The notes beneath the pieces are model-generated. The model did not search any database, had not been told where the DNA came from, and saw only the letters and a list, made by a program, of their open reading frames with translations. The position numbers and the translations under genes were made by a program. Below, in pieces: positions 26,647 to 35,081 of a stretch of 64,000 nucleotides of DNA (within the stretch, counting starts at the first letter, position 1; the number at the start of each line of letters is the position of its first letter). The stretch comes from Pseudomonadales bacterium (lineage in GTDB: Bacteria; Pseudomonadota; Gammaproteobacteria; Pseudomonadales; Ketobacteraceae), in the NCBI GenBank assembly GCA_002701845.1, contig NZXG01000006.1, positions 43,014 to 107,013 on the forward strand, read 5' to 3'.

Positions 26647-27582
26647 ATGGGCAACACCAACTGGAAGCGGGAAGACGTGCGCTTTTCCAGCGCCGAAAGC
26701 TTTTGTGCCGGCTGGCTGTATCAACCACAGCATGGCAAGGCCCCGGGGCCGGCGCTGATCATGGGACATGGCCTGGGGGCGGTGAAGGAAATGGGTCTGG
26801 CGCCCTACGCCGAGGCGTTCGCCGCCGCCGGATATGTGGTACTGGTATTCGATTATCGCCACTTTGGCGAAAGCGGTGGCGAGCCCCGGCAACTGCTGGA
26901 CATCCAACACCAACTGACCGACTGGCGGGCCGCCCTGGCTTACGTCCGGTCGCTGGCGCCGGTGAACCCGGATCAGGTGGCCATTTTTGGCAGCTCTTTC
27001 GGTGGCGGCCATGTGATGACCATTGCCGCCGAAGACCGGCAGGTTGCCGCGGCCATTGCCCAGTGCCCCTTCACCAGTGGTATCGCCTCGGCCCGGACCC
27101 TGGGTCTGGCCGGCCTGCTCAAAGTGACCGCTCTGTCCCTGGCGGACCAGGCCGGCAGCTGGCTGGGCCGGGAGCCGCGGCTGATTCCCCTGGCCGGGCC
27201 GCCCCGGTCCGCCGCGCTGATGAACGCCGCCGATGCCCAGTCAGGCTATCAGGCCCTGCTGCCCCGAGATAACCCACCGCCGGATCAGGTAGCGGCCCGG
27301 GTGGGTCTGGCCATCAGCCGCTATCTTCCCGGTCGCCGGGCCAGACACGTGCAGTGTCCGATTCTGTTTTTGATCTGTGAACCGGACTCCGTGGCACCGG
27401 CCGGCCCCACTCTGCGCTACGCCCGCCAGGCACCCAACGGGCAGATCATTCAGTACCCCATTGGTCACTTCGATATTTATCACGGCGAGAACCGGGACCG
27501 GGCCATCAGCGACAGCCTGACGTTTTTGCAGGTTCATCTACCGGTCACCAAAGTGCAACGGGAACAGCCAACCAAAGTCTAA
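26647..27582 (+). CDS. Alpha/beta hydrolase
   Basis: Cytoplasmic alpha/beta hydrolase of 311 residues. The nucleophile elbow is GSSFGG, the oxyanion-side motif is MGHGLGAVKEMG, and the catalytic His is in YPIGHFDIYHG; FDYRHFGESGG is also a family mark. Related to the dienelactone hydrolase/acetyl xylan esterase-like group annotated in many genomes without known substrate. Start ATG 26647 has GGGGGAG upstream. Its last codons hold a 14/16 match to the motif found before acs. Confidence 0.87.
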   Translation: MGNTNWKREDVRFSSAESFCAGWLYQPQHGKAPGPALIMGHGLGAVKEMGLAPYAEAFAAAGYVVLVFDYRHFGESGGEPRQLLDIQHQLTDWRAALAYVRSLAPVNPDQVAIFGSSFGGGHVMTIAAEDRQVAAAIAQCPFTSGIASARTLGLAGLLKVTALSLADQAGSWLGREPRLIPLAGPPRSAALMNAADAQSGYQALLPRDNPPPDQVAARVGLAISRYLPGRRARHVQCPILFLICEPDSVAPAGPTLRYARQAPNGQIIQYPIGHFDIYHGENRDRAISDSLTFLQVHLPVTKVQREQPTKV

Positions 27583-27583
27583 T
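27568..27583 (+). promoter_or_regulatory. 16-bp motif inside the end of the hydrolase gene (proposed CrbR site)
   Basis: CCAACCAAAGTCTAAT matches the acs-proximal motif at 14 of 16 positions (all of the last 13), points rightward and ends 56 nt before the start of the cNMP/CBS/DUF294 gene. Its TAA is also the hydrolase stop codon. Confidence 0.5.
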
Positions 27584-27639
27584 CCCGCTTGCGCCCAGAA
27601 TCCGCTAGCATGGGGAAAACAACCGAGGTTGAACAGGCC

Positions 27640-29496
27640 ATGGTGAACGACCCCAACCATCCGGAAATCCAGGCGGTGGCGGATTTTTTACGCCAGTGCC
27701 TGCCCTTTAACGAGATTCCCGAGGCAGCACTGCAACAAACCGCCCGCCAGATCCAGATCCGGTATGTGCGCAGCGGTCAGCGCTTCAATGCCCGGGACCG
27801 TGAATATGCCCTGCGGATTCTGCGCAGCGGCGCGGTGGAGATCCGCAGCAGTCAGGGGCAGTTGCTGGATAAGCTGGGGGAGGGGGAAAGTTTCAATATT
27901 CACGGTCTGGACCTGGGGGAACAAGGGGTTTACGCCCAGGCTATTGAGGACAGCCTTATTTATCATCTGCCCCGGGCCCAATATGAACAGTTGCGGGCGG
28001 ATTTGAGAGATTTCGACCGCCACTTTCACAGCCAGCGCAGCCGGCGTCTGCGGCGGGCCGCCCGCTACCAGCCCAACACCAATATGATGATGCTGCCCAT
28101 TGAGGGCCTGATCAGCCGCAACCCGCTGGCTCTGAGTCCGGAAGTCAATGTCCAGCAGGCGGCCGGGGCCATGTCGGACCGGCGGGTCTCTTCGGTACTC
28201 ATTACCGAGGCCGGCAAACTGCTGGGCATTGTCACCGACCGGGATCTGCGCAGCCGGGCCATGGCCCGGGGCCTGGCCCTGACCACCCCGGTGGCGGAGA
28301 TCATGACCGCAGATCCCCGCACCATCGATATCAACGCCTCCCTGTTCGATGCCATTCTGCTGATGACCCAGCAGGGCATTCATCATCTGCCGGTGCTGGA
28401 CGGCGGCCAGGTGGCGGGCATCATCACCTCCTCTGATCTGATGCTGGCGCGACGGGATGACCCGGTTTATCTGGTGCAACACCTGTCCCGGCAGCAGAAC
28501 AACACGGGTATGCGCGCCATTATCGACACCCTGCCCAGCCTGCAGGTGGAAGTGATCAAAGGCGGGATGCGCGCCCATCAGATCAGCCGGGTGCTCACCG
28601 CCATCAGCGATACCGTGGCCTGCCGCCTGATTGAGCTGGCCCAGGCGGAACTGGGGCCGGCACCGGTGCCGTTCTGCTGGTTGGGATTTGGTTCCCAGGC
28701 CCGGGGTGAGCAACTGATTGGCGCGGATCAGGACAACGGCCTGCTGATCGACGATCGCGCCACGGAACAGGACCTGGAATGGTTCGCGGAACTGGCCCAA
28801 CGGGTGTGCGCCGGGCTGGATGCCTGCGGCTATCCCTTCTGCAACGGCAAGGTGATGGCCACCACCGACGAATGGCGCCAGCGGCTGCAGGGCTGGCGCC
28901 GGACCGTGGACAGCTGGACCCGCACCCCCACCCCGGACGCGGTGATGCGAGTGTCGATTTTTTTTGATTTACGTGCGGTGTATGGCGACGCCGGGCTGTG
29001 TGCGAAGCTGCAACAGCACATGCTGCAACGGGCCGGGCAGAACACGATTTTTCTGGCGGCCCTGGCGGCCAACGTATTGGAACAAACCCCGCCCCTGGGG
29101 ATCTTCCGCCGCTTTGTGGTGGAGCGCAATGGCGAGCACCGGGATGAATTCGATATCAAGAAGCGGGGGGTAATGCCGATTGTGGATCTGGTGCGGATTC
29201 ATGCCCTGGCCCGTGGCGTGGCGGCGGTGAACACCCGTCAGCGGCTGCAGGCGTTGATGCAGAAGAAGGCCCTCACCATTGCCGACGGCCGTAATCTGCA
29301 GGATGCCTTTGACACCATTCAGCAGCTGCGGGTGGAAAACCAGAGCCAGCAGATTGCCGCTGCCCAGGGTGCCAGCAATTATCTCAATCCCAAGGATCTG
29401 CCGGAGCTGGAACGCAAACATCTGAAGGATGCTTTCACCGTGGTGCACGACGCTCAGGAATCGCTACGCAATCACTATCGGCAGGGCCTGGGATGA
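27640..29496 (+). CDS. cNMP-binding/CBS/DUF294 nucleotidyltransferase-like protein
   Basis: A 618-residue cytoplasmic regulator-like protein: cyclic-nucleotide-binding-like domain (about 15-140), CBS pair (about 150-270; VSSVLITEAGKLLGIVTDRDLRSRA, then GIHHLPVLDGGQVAGIITSSDL), a DUF294 nucleotidyltransferase domain (FGSQARGEQLIGADQDNGLL) and a DUF294_C helical end. It resembles GlnD-type transferases; substrate unknown. Start ATG 27640 has GAGG upstream; ATG 27610 is possible. Coupled by ATGA to the exonuclease gene. In many gammaproteobacteria this pair is adjacent to the DUF4212/SSS genes. Confidence 0.9.
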   Translation: MVNDPNHPEIQAVADFLRQCLPFNEIPEAALQQTARQIQIRYVRSGQRFNARDREYALRILRSGAVEIRSSQGQLLDKLGEGESFNIHGLDLGEQGVYAQAIEDSLIYHLPRAQYEQLRADLRDFDRHFHSQRSRRLRRAARYQPNTNMMMLPIEGLISRNPLALSPEVNVQQAAGAMSDRRVSSVLITEAGKLLGIVTDRDLRSRAMARGLALTTPVAEIMTADPRTIDINASLFDAILLMTQQGIHHLPVLDGGQVAGIITSSDLMLARRDDPVYLVQHLSRQQNNTGMRAIIDTLPSLQVEVIKGGMRAHQISRVLTAISDTVACRLIELAQAELGPAPVPFCWLGFGSQARGEQLIGADQDNGLLIDDRATEQDLEWFAELAQRVCAGLDACGYPFCNGKVMATTDEWRQRLQGWRRTVDSWTRTPTPDAVMRVSIFFDLRAVYGDAGLCAKLQQHMLQRAGQNTIFLAALAANVLEQTPPLGIFRRFVVERNGEHRDEFDIKKRGVMPIVDLVRIHALARGVAAVNTRQRLQALMQKKALTIADGRNLQDAFDTIQQLRVENQSQQIAAAQGASNYLNPKDLPELERKHLKDAFTVVHDAQESLRNHYRQGLG

Positions 29497-30125
29497 GTTC
29501 GGCGTTGACCCTGCCGCTGCAGCGGGCCTGGTGGCGGCGCAAGGCCCGCCACCCGCTGCTGGCGCAACGGCTGGCGGAGCCGCTGCCGCACTTGGGTTTC
29601 AGTCAGACCCGCTATGTGGTTATTGATCTGGAGACCACCGCTCTGGAACCGGACGCCGGCGAGATTGCCAGTATCGGCTGGGTGGTGATCGAGCAGGCCG
29701 CCGTGCAATTATCCCAGGCCCGGCACTTTCATGTGGCGGTGCAAAACGAGGTGGGCCGGAGCGCGGTGTTCCATCAGCTCACGGATTCCGACCTGGAACA
29801 GGGAGTGGCTCTAAGCCGGGCCCTGGAAGCGCTACTGGAGGCCATCGAACACAGTGTGCTGGTATTTCACAATGCACAACTTGATATGGGGTTTCTCAAC
29901 CAGGCGATGAAAACCCTGTGGGGCGCCCCCCTGCTGATGCCGGTGCGGGACACCATGGCGGTGGAACGCAAACGTTTGCTGCAACGCTCCGGTGCCATTC
30001 GCGCCGGGGATCTGCGCCTGTTTCAATGCCGGCGCCGCTATGGCCTGCCGGACGTCACCCTGCACGATGCCCTGGGTGACGCCCTGGCCACAGCGGAACT
30101 GTGGCTGGCCATGAATACCCCCTGA
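29493..30125 (+). CDS. DnaQ-like 3'-5' exonuclease
   Basis: A 210-residue DEDD-family exonuclease. Motif ExoI is VVIDLETTAL (Asp and Glu), ExoII is LVFHNAQLDMGFL (Asp), ExoIII is HDALGDALATAEL (His and Asp, DEDDh type). The first 38 residues are basic and precede the domain. It starts inside the end of the DUF294 gene (ATGA), so the two are co-translated. Its size and lack of a polymerase part suggest a stand-alone nuclease; target unknown. Confidence 0.9.
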   Translation: MSSALTLPLQRAWWRRKARHPLLAQRLAEPLPHLGFSQTRYVVIDLETTALEPDAGEIASIGWVVIEQAAVQLSQARHFHVAVQNEVGRSAVFHQLTDSDLEQGVALSRALEALLEAIEHSVLVFHNAQLDMGFLNQAMKTLWGAPLLMPVRDTMAVERKRLLQRSGAIRAGDLRLFQCRRRYGLPDVTLHDALGDALATAELWLAMNTP

Positions 30126-30128
30126 CCC

Positions 30129-30144
30129 AGCGCCTGCTGGCGCT
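30129..30144. terminator. Hairpin between convergent genes
   Basis: AGCGCC-TGCT-GGCGCT, a 6-bp stem between the exonuclease and monooxygenase genes. No T run, so termination strength is doubtful. Confidence 0.35.
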
Positions 30145-30156
30145 ATCCCGACAGTC

Positions 30157-31689
30157 TCAGGCCGCGACTTTTTTCTTTGCCGGTTTGGACTGGGGCTGAC
30201 GGGCCGGATAGAAGCGGTAGTCCCCGGCTTTCACCCGCAGGGTTTCCAGCCAGAACTTCCAGGTGGACTTGGGCCATACGGTAAAGTTGCGGCCATGCTC
30301 ATCCTGATACCAGCTCTGGCACCCGGTGCCCCATACGGAACTTTTGATGCGTCGCTGCAGATTGTCATTGAACTTGTGCTGCACGCTGGGTTTCACATCC
30401 ATGTAAGCGGCGTTCTTTTTCCGCAACAGCTTCATGCTTTCCAGAATGTAGTGCACCTGCGACTCGATCATAAAGATGATGGAGTTGTGGCCCAGGCCGG
30501 AATTGGGGCCCACCAGTTGCCACAGGTTGGGATAACCGGCGGTGGCAGTGCCATAGTAGGATTCCGCGTGATCCTGCCAGTCTTCCCGCAGATCACGGCC
30601 GCCCAGGCCTTTCACCTCGAAGTTCTTCATATACACCCGGGGATCGACGATAAAACCGGTGCCCAGAATAATGCAGTCGGCGGGCCGTTCTTTGCCATCG
30701 GCGGTAATCACACTGTGTTCCCGCACTTCTTTGATCCCTTCGGTCACCAGCTCCACATTGTCGCGGTTGAACATGGGATAATACTTGTTGGAAATCAGCA
30801 CCCGCTTACAGCCGATCACATAATCCGGCGTCAGCTTTTTCGCCACCTCCGGATCCTTCACCTGCAACCGGATAAAGGCCTTGGCCAGATTACTGAGGGC
30901 CCTGGCCAGCATGGGATTGAAAATGGGCCAGACCCGGGTTTCGTTGGACCAGTACAGGCGATAACGGTGCAGTAGCCGGGCACCGGGCACCTTGTCGAAC
31001 ACCGCCTTCTCCAGCTGCAGATACTTGCGCTCGTCCCGGGGAATCACCCAGGCGGCGGAACGTTGCATCACATACAACTGCTTCACCTGGGGCGCGATTT
31101 CCGGACAGTACTGAATGGCGCTGCCCCCGGTGCCGATGGACACCACGTTCTTGCCCGTGAGGTCGTAGTCGTGATCCCAGCGGGCGGAGTGAAATACCTT
31201 GCCCTTGAACGTATCCAGCCCTTTGATATTGGGCACCTGCGGCACATGCAGCGGCCCCGACGCCAGCACCACATGGCGGCAGCGGTATTGATCACCACTG
31301 GCGGTGCCCACGGTCCAGGTACCGGAATCCTCATCAAACAGCGCCGAGTTCACCTCCTCGCCGAAGCGACAATAGGGGCGAACGCCGTATTGTTCAGTGG
31401 TGTCCAGGATATACTGCTGGATCTCATCCCAGGGGGCGTAACGCTTGCTCCAGTCGGTCTTGGGCGCGAAGGAAAAGGAATACATGTGGGACTGTACGTC
31501 ACAGGCACAACCGGGATAACTGTTGTCGCGCCAGGTGCCTCCCACCTCATCGCCTTTTTCCAGGATCACGAAATTGTCATTGCCGGCTTCCAGCAGCTTG
31601 ATGGCCATGCAAAGGCCACCGAACCCGGCGCCGATGATCACCACATCCACCTCGCGGGTACCGGGATTGATTGGGGGCTGGCTAGTCAT
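30157..31689 (-). CDS. Baeyer-Villiger-type flavin monooxygenase
   Basis: FAD/NADPH-dependent monooxygenase of 510 residues. FAD-binding GAGFGG near the N-terminus, a second Rossmann motif GTGGSA, and between them the type I Baeyer-Villiger fingerprint FKGKVFHSARWDHDYDL (FxGxxxHxxxW). Such enzymes insert oxygen beside a ketone to form an ester. The C-terminus ends in a Lys/Pro-rich tail (QPQSKPAKKKVAA). Start ATG 31689 (MTSQPPINPG) has GAGG upstream. Divergent from an AraC-family regulator. AlmA, a long-chain alkane oxygenase, is a related flavin enzyme; substrate here is uncertain. Confidence 0.9.
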   Translation of the reverse strand: MTSQPPINPGTREVDVVIIGAGFGGLCMAIKLLEAGNDNFVILEKGDEVGGTWRDNSYPGCACDVQSHMYSFSFAPKTDWSKRYAPWDEIQQYILDTTEQYGVRPYCRFGEEVNSALFDEDSGTWTVGTASGDQYRCRHVVLASGPLHVPQVPNIKGLDTFKGKVFHSARWDHDYDLTGKNVVSIGTGGSAIQYCPEIAPQVKQLYVMQRSAAWVIPRDERKYLQLEKAVFDKVPGARLLHRYRLYWSNETRVWPIFNPMLARALSNLAKAFIRLQVKDPEVAKKLTPDYVIGCKRVLISNKYYPMFNRDNVELVTEGIKEVREHSVITADGKERPADCIILGTGFIVDPRVYMKNFEVKGLGGRDLREDWQDHAESYYGTATAGYPNLWQLVGPNSGLGHNSIIFMIESQVHYILESMKLLRKKNAAYMDVKPSVQHKFNDNLQRRIKSSVWGTGCQSWYQDEHGRNFTVWPKSTWKFWLETLRVKAGDYRFYPARQPQSKPAKKKVAA

Positions 31690-31902
31690 AGAACACCTCT
31701 GTTGTCTTGTTATCTGGCCGTGGTTCAAACTGTCACAGTGGCCATGGTAGGCAGCGACGCCCGGTGTGAACAGGTTGTGAAGCACCAGCGATTGATAGTT
31801 TCGGCCAAAACCTGCGAGTCCTGGCCAGTTATTTGACGCAAATCAATGAAAAGGTTGCTCAATAAATAGCCTAATTAAGACTGTCTACTTCTGGAACTGA
31901 CC

Positions 31903-32910
31903 ATGAGCAAACGGCCCATACTGGGATTTATCTATACTCTGCAGGCGCTGGAGGCCAATGGGGCCGACCTGGGCCCCCTGCAACAGCGTTATGGCATCCA
32001 CGTGAACAGTCTGTCACCGGATGGCCACATCGACCGGGCCCTGGAGCTGCGCATTTACTGTGATCTGTTGCCCCAGGTGCGGGACCCACTGGTGGGCCTG
32101 CGGATCGGCCAGACCATGAGCCTGGCGGGCTACGGCCCGCTGATCATGCTGCTGCTCACCTGCGACAATGCCTGGGAAGCGTTTCGGCTGGGGATTCAAT
32201 ACCAGGCGCTCACCTATCTGTTCGGTGAGTTGCAATTCGAACCGGGGGAGCGGGACAGCGTGCTGTCGTTGCGCCCGGCGAAATTGCCCACCCTCTGCCG
32301 CCGGTTTCTAATCGATCGCGACCTGTCCGGCACCTATCAACTGATCCGCGACCTGCAGACCAGCATTGGCGTGAACCTGCAGCCCAGCTATATACGCCTG
32401 CCCTACCCCAAGCCCGCCGACACCGCCCCCTACCAGGCCCGCTATCAATGCCCGGTGGAATTCGGCAGTGACCTGGCCCAGATAGGTATAGCCACCGCCT
32501 ATCTGGCCACCCCCTTTCCCGCCGCCAATGGGATGGCCCACAGCCTGTACCGCAAACAGTGCGACAGTCTGCTGCTGACCCTGAGCCGCAACGGCGCCAG
32601 CCTGGCCCAGGACACCCGCGACTATCTGCAGTTGTTCGTGGAACAGTTCCCGTCCATCCAGGAGGTGGCGGCCACCTTCGGCATGGCCGAGCGCAGTTAC
32701 CGCCGCCGGTTAAAAGCGGAAGGTCAATCCTATCGTGGACTGCTGGATGAGGTGCGTTACCACAAAGCCCGCACGCTGTTGCGGGAATCCAGCCTGCCGG
32801 TGGAAACCATTGCCCAGCAACTGGGCTATACCGAGGCGGCCGCCTTTATTCACGCCTTCCAGCGCTGGGCGGGACAGACCCCCGCCCGGTTTCGCTCGGA
32901 ACACCGTTAG
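31903..32910 (+). CDS. AraC-family transcriptional regulator (Arabinose_bd type)
   Basis: A 335-residue regulator with a long N-terminal ligand domain (1-225; LRIYCDLLPQVRDPLVGLRIG) and a C-terminal AraC HTH pair (about 235-335; VAATFGMAERSYRRRLKAEG and IAQQLGYTEAAAFIHAFQRWAG). This is the OruR/ArgR-like group often placed beside lipid, sterol or ketone catabolic genes. Divergent from the monooxygenase across 213 nt, which includes two GGCCA direct repeats 20 bp apart (31803 and 31823), a possible operator. It probably controls the monooxygenase. Confidence 0.9.
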   Translation: MSKRPILGFIYTLQALEANGADLGPLQQRYGIHVNSLSPDGHIDRALELRIYCDLLPQVRDPLVGLRIGQTMSLAGYGPLIMLLLTCDNAWEAFRLGIQYQALTYLFGELQFEPGERDSVLSLRPAKLPTLCRRFLIDRDLSGTYQLIRDLQTSIGVNLQPSYIRLPYPKPADTAPYQARYQCPVEFGSDLAQIGIATAYLATPFPAANGMAHSLYRKQCDSLLLTLSRNGASLAQDTRDYLQLFVEQFPSIQEVAATFGMAERSYRRRLKAEGQSYRGLLDEVRYHKARTLLRESSLPVETIAQQLGYTEAAAFIHAFQRWAGQTPARFRSEHR

Positions 32911-32983
32911 TCCGGTTTTTTGCCGGTGCCACGCTTGCCGACTACGCTTAATAGGATATCAATACTTTCATGGAGGAAAGACA

Positions 32984-33559
32984 ATGATGCGCTGTCTGTT
33001 ACTGGCACTACTGCTGATCACCCCCCTGGCCCAGGCCCAGCTCTCCCAGGAAGAGTTGCAAACCATGCTGGCGGATCGCATCGAGGGCCTGAAATTCCTC
33101 ACCAAAAACGGCATGCTGCTGCAGGCCATCCGGGAACAAAACCGGGCGCAACGTTCACTGGATGACATCAAGGCCATCGACGCCGAGTGGCGGGCCGGCA
33201 CCTCACCACTGATCGAAGAACTGCAGGCCAACAAAGCCGGTAAGTTTCTCAAGAACATCATTATCCAGCAGGCGGATGTCTACAGCGAAGCATTCCTCAC
33301 CGACGCCCAGGGTGCCAACGTGGCCACCTATCCCGCTACCAGCGATTACTGGCAGGGGGATGAGGAAAAATTCACCGCCCCGTTCAACGATGGCAAAGGC
33401 CAGATTTTCATAGGCCCGGTGGAATACGATGAAAGCTCCGATTCCAACGCGGTGCAGATCTCCGTACCCATGGATTACAACGACAACACCATCGGCGTGC
33501 TGGTGATCGGGGTTAAGGTTTCGGTACTGGAAGCGGAAAAACTGCAATCCGCTGAGTAA
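32984..33559 (+). CDS. Stand-alone periplasmic PDC/Cache-domain protein
   Basis: A 191-residue protein with a signal peptide (MMRCLLLALLLITPLAQAQ) and a single PDC/Cache sensor fold: IIIQQADVYSEAFLTDAQGANVATYPATSDYWQGDE and IFIGPVEYDESSDSNAVQISVPM are the standard strands. There is no transmembrane helix or signalling domain afterwards, so it is a free periplasmic ligand-binding domain. Ribosome site GGAGG before ATG 32984. Partner and ligand unknown; it lies between the AraC gene and a small orphan gene. Confidence 0.82.
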   Translation: MMRCLLLALLLITPLAQAQLSQEELQTMLADRIEGLKFLTKNGMLLQAIREQNRAQRSLDDIKAIDAEWRAGTSPLIEELQANKAGKFLKNIIIQQADVYSEAFLTDAQGANVATYPATSDYWQGDEEKFTAPFNDGKGQIFIGPVEYDESSDSNAVQISVPMDYNDNTIGVLVIGVKVSVLEAEKLQSAE

Positions 33560-33692
33560 TTCCTAATCAACCAAGGAAAAAGCGTGACATAGTTCTCATT
33601 TTTTCCCGAACTAATTTAATTGGGCAAGTCACTGGACTTTGGGACACTGACCTCAGCAGTCAAGCCGACCCCGAATCCCCAGGAGCAGCCCC

Positions 33693-33920
33693 ATGAACTG
33701 GTTTTCCAGCAAACGCAGCAGCAACCCACAACCGGAATCCCGGTCGACAGCGGTGACGGTGGAATCCATCCGCCGCAAACTGTCAGGCTACCAGGCCACC
33801 GAGGGCAAAGCCCGGTTTACCGGACCCTCCCTGGCGCAGATGCAAAACTGGTTTGAATACGAACAGGTGAAGATTGATCCGGAATCCTCCGGTTACCATC
33901 GGGTGCCGTTCCACTGCTAG
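33693..33920 (+). CDS. Small uncharacterised protein
   Basis: 75 residues, MNWFSSKRSSNPQPESRS at the start and GYHRVPFHC at the end; no signal peptide or membrane helix. The middle (VTVESIRRKLSGYQATEGKARFTGPSLAQMQNWFEYEQVKI) has the even look of a real folded protein. GGAG lies 8 nt before ATG 33693. I know no family. Confidence 0.55.
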   Translation: MNWFSSKRSSNPQPESRSTAVTVESIRRKLSGYQATEGKARFTGPSLAQMQNWFEYEQVKIDPESSGYHRVPFHC

Positions 33921-34046
33921 AGGTTTTGCTGACTGCCGGCATATTGGGGATGGCGGAATTATTGGCGGACTTAAGTGCCCTGACCAGCTCATGACCGCCG
34001 CTTATTACCCTGGTGCCGGCACGGGGATTCGGTTACTGTCACTGAC

Positions 34047-34781
34047 ATGCACATTCCCACAGGACACCGCTGTTTTGCCACGGTGTTCCTCTTTACCATG
34101 GTGTTCCTCTGCTGCTGGCTGTTGCTGACACCCTCGGCTGTAGTGGCCGGCGCCAGCCGCTGTCATGGCACCACCGCCGACGGCAGCCTGGACTATGGGG
34201 TCAGGCTGCCCCGCTCTGGACCCAACTTTTCCAGCTATAGCGACCTGGCCTGGCTCGCCGGGCGCACTTACGTTCATTCGGAGGTGAGGGCCATCGTCCT
34301 GGCCGCCTACCAGGCCCTGCGGCACAGCCAGCCTGGTAAGGTCTACGTGTTGGGGGAAACCGGGTGGAAACACGGGGGCCGCTTCCGGCCCCATAAGACC
34401 CATCAGAATGGTCTCTCCGTGGATTTTATGACCCCGGTGGTGGACGCCAATGGCCAGTCGGTGCCCCTGCCCACCTCTGTTTTCAACCGCTTCGGTTACG
34501 CTATTGAATTTGATGCCGACAGCAGGGCACTGGGGCTGACCATCGACTACGCGGCCCTGGGCGCCCATCTGGTGGCACTGGACCGGGCGGCCCAGGCCAG
34601 GGGCCATGGTCTGTGGCGGGTTATCTTCGATCCGCAACTGCAGGCAGGCCTGCTGCAAACCGAATACGGTCCCTACATCCAGCGCCATATCACCCTCTCC
34701 AAGCGCCGCGCCTGGGTCCGCCACGATGAGCACTATCATGTGGATTTCGCCATCCCCTGCCCTACCGGGGCCGGCCGCTGA
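34047..34781 (+). CDS. MepA-like penicillin-insensitive murein endopeptidase
   Basis: A 244-residue protein with an N-terminal hydrophobic segment (VFLFTMVFLCCWLLLTPSAVVA) and a LAS-type metallopeptidase domain. GRFRPHKTHQNGLSVDF holds the first zinc ligands (His and Asp) and RHDEHYHVDF the C-terminal His pair. MepA cleaves DD- and LD-crosslinks in peptidoglycan. Slightly shorter than E. coli MepA. Start ATG 34047; no strong ribosome site, and the hydrophobic segment begins only about 12 residues later. Not in an obvious operon. Confidence 0.78.
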   Translation: MHIPTGHRCFATVFLFTMVFLCCWLLLTPSAVVAGASRCHGTTADGSLDYGVRLPRSGPNFSSYSDLAWLAGRTYVHSEVRAIVLAAYQALRHSQPGKVYVLGETGWKHGGRFRPHKTHQNGLSVDFMTPVVDANGQSVPLPTSVFNRFGYAIEFDADSRALGLTIDYAALGAHLVALDRAAQARGHGLWRVIFDPQLQAGLLQTEYGPYIQRHITLSKRRAWVRHDEHYHVDFAIPCPTGAGR

Positions 34782-34814
34782 CCGGCCTGGCGCCTGCCAC
34801 CGGACTATTTGCAG

Positions 34815-34843
34815 TTGACTTGCGGGCTCCTTTACCATACACA
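34815..34843 (+). promoter_or_regulatory. Possible sigma-70 promoter of the hybrid kinase gene
   Basis: TTGACT (34815-34820), 17-nt spacer, TACACA (34838-34843). It lies 238 nt before the chosen start. The rest of 34782-35081 shows no gene I can support. Confidence 0.4.
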
Positions 34844-35081
34844 GTATTCAGTACGCCTTAACTGAGCTCCCTACTCGGTTATTGACGCGGCCCCGGGGCC
34901 GGATCGACGTCCACCGAAAAGTCTCGATTCAGCGCACCGTTAACCCATGCCGGGGAGGCACTCAGCCATTCCCGAGCTGCATCAACCTGATACTCAGGGC
35001 TCACCATGGATAGATTCCCACAAATGCCACCGGCCGCCGATCTGGCCGGGGCTCCCGGTCAAGTCCAGTTCTGGTGAGGCC

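Noticed and set aside
30157..31689. AlmA long-chain alkane monooxygenase
   Set aside because: The protein has the type I Baeyer-Villiger fingerprint; AlmA identity cannot be supported from sequence alone, so no symbol was given.
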